A stretch of DNA of 6,100 bases from an uncultured Eubacterium sp. (GTDB taxonomy: Bacteria > Bacillota > Clostridia > Lachnospirales > Lachnospiraceae), in the NCBI GenBank assembly GCA_905236225.1, contig CAJOPM010000145.1, positions 1-6,100 of the forward strand, in the 5' to 3' direction. The position numbers and the translations under genes are program-made. The notes beneath the pieces were generated by a model, which was not told where the DNA came from, did no database searches, and worked only from the letters and a program-made list of their open reading frames with translations. Each line of letters begins with the position of its first letter. Within the stretch, counting starts at the first letter, position 1. Shown in pieces: positions 1-5,757 of this stretch.

Positions 1-10
1 TTAGGGTACC

Positions 11-82
11 CCGACTGAGTATAGTTTGTCATACCCCCCACCTACGCTAACGCTTAGAGGTGGGGGATTTCTCCGACTGAGT
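11..82 (+). repeat. 10-bp direct repeat CCGACTGAGT flanking the hairpin
   Basis: Identical copies of CCGACTGAGT lie at 11-20 and 73-82, one on each side of the 35-66 hairpin, 62 bp apart. Ten identical bases so placed are unlikely by chance. They may be recognition or guide sequences of the putative element end, or parts of a structured RNA. Confidence 0.65.
35..66 (+). other. Perfect 9-bp GC-rich hairpin
   Basis: CCCCCACCT (35-43) pairs perfectly with AGGTGGGGG (58-66) around a 14-nt loop that contains the near-repeat ACGCT/AACGCT. Only ATTTCT follows, so the U-tract expected of a strong intrinsic terminator is weak. The structure is certain as sequence; its role, as an insertion-element end, omega-RNA scaffold or terminator, is inferred. 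Confidence 0.75.
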
Positions 83-142
83 TAAACCAATGCGCTAAAT
101 TATTAAAAATTAGGAAAAATTCTTAAATGTTCATAAAAGCTA

Positions 143-171
143 TTGTCAAAAAGAAAATGACGTGATATAAA
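143..171 (+). promoter_or_regulatory. Sigma-A-like promoter of the kinase operon
   Basis: TTGTCA at 143-148 is a 4/6 match to the -35 consensus, and TATAAA at 166-171 is a 5/6 match to the -10, with an ideal 17-bp spacer. The upstream stretch from about 97 to 142 is rich in A-tracts and could act as an UP element. Transcription would begin near 178, leaving a leader of about 43 nt before the kinase start at 221. This is the only good promoter seen between the left-edge element and the kinase gene. Confidence 0.6.
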
Positions 172-203
172 ATTACACAGATGTCTGAGACCCCCCGCAA
201 AGA

Positions 204-211
204 AGGGAGAG
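204..211 (+). promoter_or_regulatory. Ribosome binding site of the kinase gene
   Basis: The purine-rich run AGGGAGAG contains GGAG at 206-209. No ATG, GTG or TTG lies in the kinase frame at useful spacing. The in-frame candidates are ATC at 215 (5 nt after GGAG) and ATT at 221 (11 nt after). The site shows that translation starts upstream of the first conventional start codon, the TTG at 251, which has no Shine-Dalgarno sequence. Confidence 0.55.
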
Positions 212-220
212 AGCATCGTT

Positions 221-1570
221 ATTAGCCACTACATAGCTGACAGATATGAATTGCTGGGCATGCTTGGACAGGGCGCAAGCAGTTTTGTATATCTGGCCAG
301 ACACAAGAAGCTGAAGGACCTTCGGGCGATTAAGTGCTTATCTAAAGCGCATTCACTGCCCCCTTCGCTATTGCAAGAGGCAAGCCTCTTGACAAATCTT
401 AATCATCCTGGAATTGTTAAGATCTTTGATGTAGAAGAAGATTCCGAATACTTTTATATTATAGAAGAAGTTGCGTATGGCACTCCTATTGAGGAGTACT
501 GCCGGCAGCAGGCATCATTTTCGGAAGAGAATGTACTGGATTTTGGACTGCAACTGTGCGATATTCTTGAATATTTACATTTGCAGCGACCTAATCCGAT
601 AGTTTACCTTGATTTAAAGCCGGAGCATCTTATTATTATAAAGGATCGTATTAAGCTTATTGACTACGGACAAGCTAAAAGGCTCATAAAAGGACGAGAT
701 GTGTACGCCAACCAATGCACAGAAGGTTTTACGCCGCCGGAAATAATTAGCGGCAGTCCGATAAGTGAGCGCACGGATATCTATGAGCTTGGATGTGTTC
801 TATATTATCTATATTACAAAGAGTACTATTCAGGAGAATTTCACAAGAAACCCGTTAATGAAAATTTATCAAGACTGACTCAGAAGCTGCTTTGCAAAAT
901 GCTTAAGAAAGAACCGGAAAAAAGATTTGCTTCTATGGGGGAAGTAAAAAAAGAAATTGCGAAAGCAAAAAGCAGATTAGGAGAAGGTCAGAACTTAGAC
1001 AGGCATCTTAAGAAGGTAAAAAATATTTATGTATTGGGGAGCGCTAAAAGGGTCGGCGCAACCTGGGTATCCATATCGCTCGTTTCCTATTTAAACTCAG
1101 TCAAATTCAATAACGCTGTTTACATAGAAGACAACACATCTGATTTTATACGTAAGCTGGCAGCAGCGGATGTCCGGCTTCAGGACAGGCAGGGGATATA
1201 TAGGCTCTGCAATTTTCAAGGAATGCCACGGTATGAAGAGGGTGTAGATATAATGCCTCAAAAAGATTACTACATATATGATGCAGGTAATGTATCAAGC
1301 ATAACTCAAATTACCGATAGAATTGAGGATGAGGCGTTAATACTTGTAGTTATAGACGGCAGTTATTGGGAATGGCAGGAGCAATTAAATAATATAAGGG
1401 CGTTGGAAACACTATACACAGTAAGAGTTATATTTAACTGTGAAAATAAAAAATTAAAGGACGAATTCGATAAGACCTTTTGCGGGAAGGCTTATAGCCT
1501 GGGGCGGATTGATAATCCGTTCCTGGTAAACAGAAGAATAAGAAGCTTTTGGGAACAAGTCCTAAAATAA
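221..1570 (+). CDS. Ser/Thr protein kinase-like protein fused to a degenerate MinD/CpaE-like P-loop domain
   Basis: Numbering is from the ATT at 221 (449 aa). Residues 8-~245 form a Hanks-type kinase: glycine-rich loop GQGASS, Lys38 in AIK, alpha-C Glu53, catalytic loop YLDLKPEH (Asp131, Lys133), DYG in place of DFG (Asp148), TPPE in place of APE (Glu174), Asp186 and Arg235. The HRD motif is YLD (non-RD), and the metal-binding Asn of DxKxxN is His136, so activity is plausible but not assured. Residues ~268-449 are a MinD/CpaE-like fold with the P-loop-like GSAKRVGAT, which lacks the Walker lysine, and a Walker-B-like YIYDAG. No transmembrane segment or PASTA repeat is seen, so the protein is probably cytoplasmic. 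The next gene encodes a paralogue of the C-terminal domain, suggesting a complex or shared regulation. The start at ATT is chosen because TTG 251 would remove the RYEL strand at the kinase N terminus and lacks an RBS; ATC 215 remains possible. Substrate unknown. Confidence 0.85.
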   Translation: MSHYIADRYELLGMLGQGASSFVYLARHKKLKDLRAIKCLSKAHSLPPSLLQEASLLTNLNHPGIVKIFDVEEDSEYFYIIEEVAYGTPIEEYCRQQASFSEENVLDFGLQLCDILEYLHLQRPNPIVYLDLKPEHLIIIKDRIKLIDYGQAKRLIKGRDVYANQCTEGFTPPEIISGSPISERTDIYELGCVLYYLYYKEYYSGEFHKKPVNENLSRLTQKLLCKMLKKEPEKRFASMGEVKKEIAKAKSRLGEGQNLDRHLKKVKNIYVLGSAKRVGATWVSISLVSYLNSVKFNNAVYIEDNTSDFIRKLAAADVRLQDRQGIYRLCNFQGMPRYEEGVDIMPQKDYYIYDAGNVSSITQITDRIEDEALILVVIDGSYWEWQEQLNNIRALETLYTVRVIFNCENKKLKDEFDKTFCGKAYSLGRIDNPFLVNRRIRSFWEQVLK

Positions 1571-1601
1571 GAAGCAGGGCATATTTTGTCCAAAATCCTA
1601 C

Positions 1602-1608
1602 GAGGAGG
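1602..1608 (+). promoter_or_regulatory. Strong ribosome binding site that sets a non-AUG start
   Basis: GAGGAGG is a near-perfect Shine-Dalgarno sequence. Eight bases downstream lies ATT (1617), in frame with the MinD-like protein. The first in-frame ATG, at 1650, is 41 nt away and has only a poor AAAGGA 16 nt before it. The spacing therefore argues for initiation at ATT. Confidence 0.65.
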
Positions 1609-1616
1609 TAGAAGCG

Positions 1617-2186
1617 ATTAGGTTCATAAAGGATAAGTCGACAAAGCGAATGATAATAGCAGTGTGCGGCGCGCAGCGCGGAGTAGGAACTACGCAGTTT
1701 TGCATAATGCTTGCAAGGTATTATGAATTGGCTAAGAACAAAAAGACAGTCATAATAGACTTAAGTGAGAGTCTAGAGCTTTACAGAAACAATAAGCTTG
1801 CATCTAATAGAGAGAAATTGTGTACCAAGGTCTTAGGCGGAGAAGATGCACTGGATTTAGCGCTTGAAGAGGATTATGAGTATCTGATATTAGATCTTGG
1901 GGCAGATTTTATAAAACATAAAAGAGATTTTTACTACAGCTATACGAAAATTATACTGGCTAGTCTAAAGCCTTGGAAAGTTGATACATTTAGCAGGTTT
2001 TTAGGGGCGCACATTCCTGAGTCTATGCGATGCGGAGAGGTGTTGTTTATAGCAAATTCAGCGGCCGATAAGGCGATAGCTGACTTTGAAAAAAGAGAAA
2101 ACATCAGAATAATACCAATGCCGCATTTGGAGAATCCTATGCGAATCGATCGCGAAAGTTATGGTTTTTTACAAGGAATATTGTAA
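1617..2186 (+). CDS. MinD/CpaE-like P-loop protein lacking the Walker lysine
   Basis: 189 aa from the ATT at 1617 (178 aa if ATG 1650 is used). The ParA/MinD-like layout is visible: first strand IIAVCG, then GAQRGVGTT (residues ~18-26) where the deviant Walker A would be, IIDLS (Asp48) as the second strand, and YLILDLG (Asp93) as Walker B. Both lysines of the KGGxGKT motif are replaced (Gln and Thr), so classical ATP hydrolysis is doubtful; nucleotide binding without turnover or a scaffolding role is possible. The protein aligns along its length with the C-terminal domain of the kinase upstream, including the ending ENPMRIDR versus DNPFLVNR. It is 46 bp downstream of that gene on the same strand and probably cotranscribed. 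CpaE-like proteins commonly serve in Flp/Tad pilus localisation; no pilus genes are present here, so the pathway is unproven. Confidence 0.75.
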   Translation: MRFIKDKSTKRMIIAVCGAQRGVGTTQFCIMLARYYELAKNKKTVIIDLSESLELYRNNKLASNREKLCTKVLGGEDALDLALEEDYEYLILDLGADFIKHKRDFYYSYTKIILASLKPWKVDTFSRFLGAHIPESMRCGEVLFIANSAADKAIADFEKRENIRIIPMPHLENPMRIDRESYGFLQGIL

Positions 2187-2192
2187 TTTTTA

Positions 2193-2221
2193 TCACGAGT
2201 GTAATCGTAGCTCTATATAAT
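2193..2221 (+). promoter_or_regulatory. Weak candidate promoter ahead of the 73-aa gene
   Basis: A perfect TATAAT stands at 2216-2221, but the hexamer 17 bp upstream (TCACGA at 2193-2198) is a poor -35. The 113-bp gap between the MinD-like gene and the next gene leaves room for an internal promoter. Read-through from the kinase promoter is equally possible, since no terminator is visible in this gap. Confidence 0.25.
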
Positions 2222-2299
2222 CCTCCCGGTAGGGAATGAATGCAGAGTGAAGGTGCTACTATATTCAGAGTTGCGCTATTAGACTCTTGGAGGCGAATT

Positions 2300-2521
2300 A
2301 TGAAAAACTTTACTATGACCGAATCGGACAAGCTTGAGCTTCAGCTTGAGTTGGCTGGCATGGAGCGACAAGGTGTTGTTATTTGCTTGGGCGATAAAGT
2401 GGTAAACGCACAAGAGGCGCTCTCTTGCTTTATCACTCATGAAAGATCGCAGTATATGCGGGATTATGAATTTAGAGGAGGTGAGTTGCATAAGTTAACG
2501 TTTGATAAAATTAGAAACTAG
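2300..2521 (+). CDS. Small hypothetical protein, 73 aa
   Basis: I do not recognise this family. The start at ATG 2300 is chosen because GGAGG (2289-2293) lies 6 nt upstream; an earlier in-frame ATG at 2240 would add 20 residues but has a poorer site. The product is charged and soluble-looking. It has a likely N-terminal helix rich in Leu and Glu (ESDKLELQLELAGMERQG), a short strand-like VVICLGDKVV, a region with one Cys, His and Tyr residues, and a basic/aromatic tail ending in LTFDKIRN. No signal peptide, membrane segment or metal-binding cluster is seen. It lies 113 bp after the MinD-like gene and before the terminator at 2649, so it may be the last gene of the kinase operon or a separate short transcript. 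Base composition matches its neighbours. A functional link to the kinase is only positional. Confidence 0.6.
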   Translation: MKNFTMTESDKLELQLELAGMERQGVVICLGDKVVNAQEALSCFITHERSQYMRDYEFRGGELHKLTFDKIRN

Positions 2522-2648
2522 TAGTCACGGATTCGTATACATCCTATAAGTAATTTTAAATTTATTATAGTGAGTAGGCCGAATGAAGATATTTAAAGAA
2601 TATTTGGAAAAGTGTCTATAAATAAGATATATTAGTAAGATATAAGAG

Positions 2649-2683
2649 CGGGTTCCTGTAATTATTCGGGAGCTCGTTTTTTT
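2649..2683 (+). terminator. Intrinsic terminator
   Basis: CGGGTTCCTG (2649-2658) pairs with CGGGAGCTCG (2667-2676) over 10 bp, including three G-U wobbles, around an 8-nt loop TAATTATT, followed by seven T residues (2677-2683). It lies 127 bp after the 73-aa gene and just before the next promoter, so it separates the kinase block from the GH18 operon. Confidence 0.85.
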
Positions 2684-2699
2684 GCTAAGTTTACAAAAC

Positions 2700-2727
2700 T
2701 TGCCTAATATTCATATTAGTTTATAAT
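2700..2727 (+). promoter_or_regulatory. Promoter of the GH18 operon, giving a near-leaderless mRNA
   Basis: TTGCCT (2700-2705) and a perfect TATAAT (2722-2727) are separated by 16 bp. With the usual -10 to +1 distance, transcription starts at about 2734-2735, on or next to the ATG at 2735. A weaker alternative is TTGCTA (2682-2687) with TAATAT (2705-2710) at 17 bp, which would start near 2717 and still give only a leader of about 18 nt with no Shine-Dalgarno sequence. Confidence 0.6.
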
Positions 2728-2734
2728 GTAAGAC

Positions 2735-4432
2735 ATGAAAAAGAGAATTAATACTAAAAAAATTATACCAAAACTGATTATATTGTTTCTTATTATAATA
2801 GTAGCAATAACGGGTATATATTTTAAAAGATACGCACCTACTGATGAGACTGTTGACATAGACAGTTATCTGGGGATCAGCAGCGAAGATGATGTGGCCA
2901 TAGTGCTTGATTGTTCCTTGCAGTCTGCGATAGGCAAGTATGTAGATGGTCATATATATGTAAGCTATGATACAGTTTATAACAATATAAATGACAGATT
3001 CTTTTGGGATAGCATAGACAAAATTCTAATTTTCACAACAGCCGAGGGAAGCGCAAGTGCGGGTCTTGATGATGAAGGATACGAATATCTGGGTTCACAA
3101 GTAACGACGGATTATGATGTGGTTTTTGAAGATAACGACACAATATATGTGGCTCTTGATTTTATAAAGACTTATGCGAACATTACCTATACTTATTATG
3201 ACGAGCCTAAAAGAGCCGTTATCACATCTAAATGGACGAAAGTCAGACAGGTTAGAGTAACCAAAGATACACAGCTTAGAAAACTCGGCGGTGTCAAATC
3301 TCCTGTAGTAAGTCTTGTATCAAAAGGAGATACACTAACGCTTATTGATGAAGGGGAGGATTGGCATCATGTTGCGACAGAGGATGGTTATATAGGTTAT
3401 GTAAGAACATCATGCCTTAGTGACAGTGTTGAAGTAACGCTGTCAAATGAATTTGAGGAAAGCGATGTTGAGCATAACCTTTATGATGACAAGCTGAATA
3501 TATTATGGGTACAGACAACGAATTATTCGTCTAATTACCTTATTAATAATGCGTTAGAAGAAAGTAAGAGCGTGGATGTAATTATACCCACATGGTTTTC
3601 TCTTGACAGCAATGAAGGAGATATCACATCCTGCGCCGATACAGCTTATGTTACAAAAGCTCATGAAAAGGGAGTTAAGGTTTGGGGACTTGTTAATAAT
3701 CTGGAAAATACAGATATTGATATTGATACGCTTTTGACGGATACAACTACAAGGCAAGCCTTGGAAAATAATTTAATTAACGAAGTAATACGGTGCGGTT
3801 TAGACGGATTAAATATTGATTTTGAGTCGCTTAATCAAACGCAAGCTAAGGCTTATTTGCAGTTTATAAGAGAGATAAGCATAAAGTGTCGAAATAATAA
3901 TATAGTGCTTTCTATAGATGACTACCCGCCTAGTGACTATACAGCATGCTATGACTTTGAGGAACAGGCTGCATTTGCAGATTATATAATAATTATGGCA
4001 TATAACGAGCATTATTCGGGAACGGATGCAGGCTCTACGGCTTCGCTTTCTTATGTTAGCGAATCTATTGTAAATTCCCTTAACTTGATACCGGCAAACC
4101 AGCTGGTGCTGGGTATACCATTTTATACAAGAGTTTGGTCTCAGGAAGGCAATGACGCATCCACACTTACCAGCACGAGCGTCTCAATGGAGACGGCAGA
4201 ACAGCTGATAGAGCAAAACAATGCCGAAAAAGTGTGGGACGATGAGCTTGGACAATATTTTTGCGAATATAGTGCAGATGGGAAGAACTACATGATTTGG
4301 CTTGAAGATGAGTTGTCAATTGAAGAAAAACTTAAAGTATATTCGGAAAATGACCTTGCCGGAGCAGCGTTTTGGAAAGCTGACCAGGAGACAGACGGAG
4401 TATGGGATGTAATAGCATCGTATTTTCAGTAA
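2735..4432 (+). CDS. Membrane-anchored GH18-family glycoside hydrolase with SH3 domain
   Basis: 565 aa. A basic N terminus (MKKRINTKK) precedes a hydrophobic segment at ~10-30 with no evident cleavage site, so this is probably a type II anchor with the rest outside the cell. Residues ~50-167 resemble the copper-amine-oxidase-N-like stalk domain common in Firmicutes surface proteins. Residues ~170-228 are a bacterial SH3 domain (LRKLGG ... GYIGYVRTSCL). Residues ~252-565 form a GH18 barrel with DGLNIDFE at 357-364, where Glu364 is the expected acid and Asp362 its partner, then MAYNE at 421-425 and Trp547 near the end. The motif is of the DGxNIDFE type found in spore-cortex and cell-wall enzymes such as YaaH/SleL and YdhD, so beta-1,4-linked GlcNAc in peptidoglycan is the likely target rather than chitin. 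A TAA at 2729-2731 blocks any upstream start, and there is no Shine-Dalgarno sequence. First gene of a four-gene run. Confidence 0.9.
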   Translation: MKKRINTKKIIPKLIILFLIIIVAITGIYFKRYAPTDETVDIDSYLGISSEDDVAIVLDCSLQSAIGKYVDGHIYVSYDTVYNNINDRFFWDSIDKILIFTTAEGSASAGLDDEGYEYLGSQVTTDYDVVFEDNDTIYVALDFIKTYANITYTYYDEPKRAVITSKWTKVRQVRVTKDTQLRKLGGVKSPVVSLVSKGDTLTLIDEGEDWHHVATEDGYIGYVRTSCLSDSVEVTLSNEFEESDVEHNLYDDKLNILWVQTTNYSSNYLINNALEESKSVDVIIPTWFSLDSNEGDITSCADTAYVTKAHEKGVKVWGLVNNLENTDIDIDTLLTDTTTRQALENNLINEVIRCGLDGLNIDFESLNQTQAKAYLQFIREISIKCRNNNIVLSIDDYPPSDYTACYDFEEQAAFADYIIIMAYNEHYSGTDAGSTASLSYVSESIVNSLNLIPANQLVLGIPFYTRVWSQEGNDASTLTSTSVSMETAEQLIEQNNAEKVWDDELGQYFCEYSADGKNYMIWLEDELSIEEKLKVYSENDLAGAAFWKADQETDGVWDVIASYFQ

Positions 4433-4444
4433 AGGAGGAGGACT

Positions 4445-4891
4445 ATGTCAACTGAAATGTGGATATTATGGCTAATTATTATGGTGGGCTGTATTGCGGT
4501 TGAGCTTGCAACTGTGGGCCTTACAACAATATGGTTTGCAGGTGGGGCGCTCGCAGCACTGATAGCATACGGCGCTAAGGCACCACTGATTCTTCAAATA
4601 ATACTGTTTATTGCAGTATCTTTAATTCTCCTTATTACAACCAGACCGTTTGCCGTAAAATGTATTAATAAGAGGCTTCATTATAAAAGTAATTACGAGA
4701 GCAATATAGGAAAAATTGTAATTATCACAGAAGATGTTGACAATATCGCAGGAACGGGCAAAGCGACATTAGAAGGAATGGAATGGTCTGCTCGCTCTGC
4801 AGAAGATGCTACAGTGATAAAAATCGGAGCAAAAGCTTTGGTAAAAGATGTGCAGGGCGTAAAGCTCATATTAGAACAAACGGCTAATTAG
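4445..4891 (+). CDS. NfeD-like membrane protein, short form
   Basis: 148 aa. Two to three hydrophobic segments (about 5-24, 26-43 and 47-66) are followed by a soluble domain at ~86-146 with the NfeD C-terminal OB-fold pattern: IGKIVIITED, GKATLEGMEWSARS, a Gly-centred IKIGAKALVKDVQG and a final LIL strand. This is the short form without the N-terminal serine protease domain. NfeD proteins usually work with a stomatin/flotillin (SPFH) partner in membrane microdomains, and the partner gene is commonly next door. No SPFH gene is present here; the neighbours are the GH18 gene 12 bp upstream and a patatin gene 15 bp downstream. A strong site AAAGGAGGAGG (4431-4441), overlapping the stop codon of the previous gene, sets the ATG and suggests coupled translation. 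Confidence 0.85.
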   Translation: MSTEMWILWLIIMVGCIAVELATVGLTTIWFAGGALAALIAYGAKAPLILQIILFIAVSLILLITTRPFAVKCINKRLHYKSNYESNIGKIVIITEDVDNIAGTGKATLEGMEWSARSAEDATVIKIGAKALVKDVQGVKLILEQTAN

Positions 4892-4906
4892 AGAAGGGGG
4901 CAATAC

Positions 4907-5755
4907 ATGAAGTTTGGTATAGTTGCAGAAGGCGGGGCCAGCAGAGGCCTGTTTACCAGCGGTGTTTTAGATGCTTTACTAAAAGAAGATATTATGTGCG
5001 ATTACTACTGCGGAGTATCAGCCGGAATAGCGTTCGGGGTATCATACTTATCAAGGCAGATAGGAAGAAACCTTGAAGTGGCACTTAAATATATGAACAC
5101 AAGTGAATATATGGGGCTTAGAAATCTCTTCAAAGGAAAGAATTATTATAATATACCGTTTGTGTTTGACAAAATTCCCAACAAATTATGCCCATTTGAT
5201 TACAAGAAATTTAAGGAATATGAGGGTGAAGTAGAGGCAGTTGTTACCAATATTCATACAGGCAGAGCTGAATATCTTCATCCAAGCAGAACCGATAGAG
5301 TGTGTCGAGAGGTTGTAGCAAGCTGTGCTATGCCGGTCTTTTTTGAACCGGTAAGGATAGGCAGAAGATATTATCTTGACGGTGGAGTGTCAGATCCTAT
5401 TCCATATAGACATGCGCTTGAGAAGAAAAAATGTGATAAAACACTCGTAATACTTACTCGTCCCAGAGGATATATAAAGACAAATGAACTAGGTGAATTT
5501 GTTAGCAAAAGACTATATAGTAAGTACCCGTATATTGTAGAAGACATTGATGACAGGGCCTGCAAATATAACTACGATCTAAAAACAATCAAACAGTTAG
5601 AAGAAGAAGGGCGCATTTTTGTTATAGCTCCTTCAAGTATATACGGAGCAAGAAGAACCGAAAAAGATCCTACAATACTTAAGCAGCTATATAAAGAAGG
5701 ATTAGGACAAATGCAGAGTAAGATGGCAGATTTTAAGGAGTATTTAAAAGATTAA
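4907..5755 (+). CDS. Patatin-like phospholipase family protein
   Basis: 282 aa, with no signal peptide or membrane segment, so probably cytoplasmic and acting at the inner face of the membrane. The Ser-Asp catalytic dyad of patatins is intact: oxyanion loop GGASRG (9-14), nucleophile elbow GVSAG with Ser38, and DGG with Asp158. Family members hydrolyse acyl esters of phospholipids or other lipids; the substrate here is unknown. The layout and length, with a ~100-residue basic C-terminal part after the patatin core, resemble the bacterial YjjU group. The start is ATG 4907 with AAGGGGG at 4894-4900 in front. It lies 15 bp after the NfeD-like gene and 2 bp before the dehydrogenase gene, so cotranscription is likely. 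Its placement with NfeD suggests a membrane-lipid role, but that is inference. Confidence 0.9.
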   Translation: MKFGIVAEGGASRGLFTSGVLDALLKEDIMCDYYCGVSAGIAFGVSYLSRQIGRNLEVALKYMNTSEYMGLRNLFKGKNYYNIPFVFDKIPNKLCPFDYKKFKEYEGEVEAVVTNIHTGRAEYLHPSRTDRVCREVVASCAMPVFFEPVRIGRRYYLDGGVSDPIPYRHALEKKKCDKTLVILTRPRGYIKTNELGEFVSKRLYSKYPYIVEDIDDRACKYNYDLKTIKQLEEEGRIFVIAPSSIYGARRTEKDPTILKQLYKEGLGQMQSKMADFKEYLKD

Positions 5756-5757
5756 TT

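Larger units (their letters stand above)
1..86. mobile_element. Possible right end of an IS200/IS605 (TnpB-type) element
   Basis: Non-coding block with a GC-rich hairpin (35-66) and the 10-mer CCGACTGAGT at 11-20 and 73-82, followed abruptly by AT-rich sequence from about 83. IS200/IS605 elements lack terminal inverted repeats and end in subterminal hairpins; in TnpB-type elements the right-end hairpin also forms the 3' scaffold of the guide (omega) RNA. The layout and a remembered resemblance to clostridial TnpB right ends suggest this identity. No transposase or TnpB gene is visible because the window begins here. Bases 1-18 read Leu-Gly-Tyr-Pro-Asp-stop in one frame and could be the tail of an upstream gene, but five codons prove nothing. 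Alternatives are an intrinsic terminator of an upstream gene or another small structured RNA. The exact element boundary cannot be fixed. Confidence 0.35.

Noticed and set aside
251..1570. Kinase gene starting at TTG 251
   Set aside because: It has no ribosome binding site and would remove the DRYEL segment that begins the kinase fold; the frame is open further upstream with a purine-rich site at 204-211.
1583..1596. Inverted repeat ATTTTG-TC-CAAAAT before the second gene
   Set aside because: Six AT-rich pairs with a 2-nt loop make a weak hairpin; no T-tract follows and there is no sign of a regulatory role.
1650..2186. MinD-like gene starting at ATG 1650
   Set aside because: The strong GAGGAGG at 1602-1608 is 41 nt away and the nearer AAAGGA is weak and 16 nt off. 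It is kept only as an alternative, since MIIAVCG is a natural family N terminus.
2240..2521. Longer 93-aa version of the small hypothetical protein
   Set aside because: ATG 2300 has GGAGG at 6 nt; ATG 2240 has only GGTAGGG at about 4 nt, and the extra 20 residues look unlike coding sequence.
2583..2621. Twelve-residue ORF MKIFKEYLEKCL before the terminator
   Set aside because: Too short to support, its upstream AGTAGG is a poor ribosome binding site, and no export or processing genes are nearby.
2711..2953. Minus-strand open frame at the start of the GH18 gene
   Set aside because: It is opposite a well-supported coding region, has no recognisable domain, and similar antisense frames occur across the window.
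5371..5565. Minus-strand open frame inside the patatin gene
   Set aside because: It is fully opposite the patatin coding sequence, with no ribosome binding site evidence or domain.
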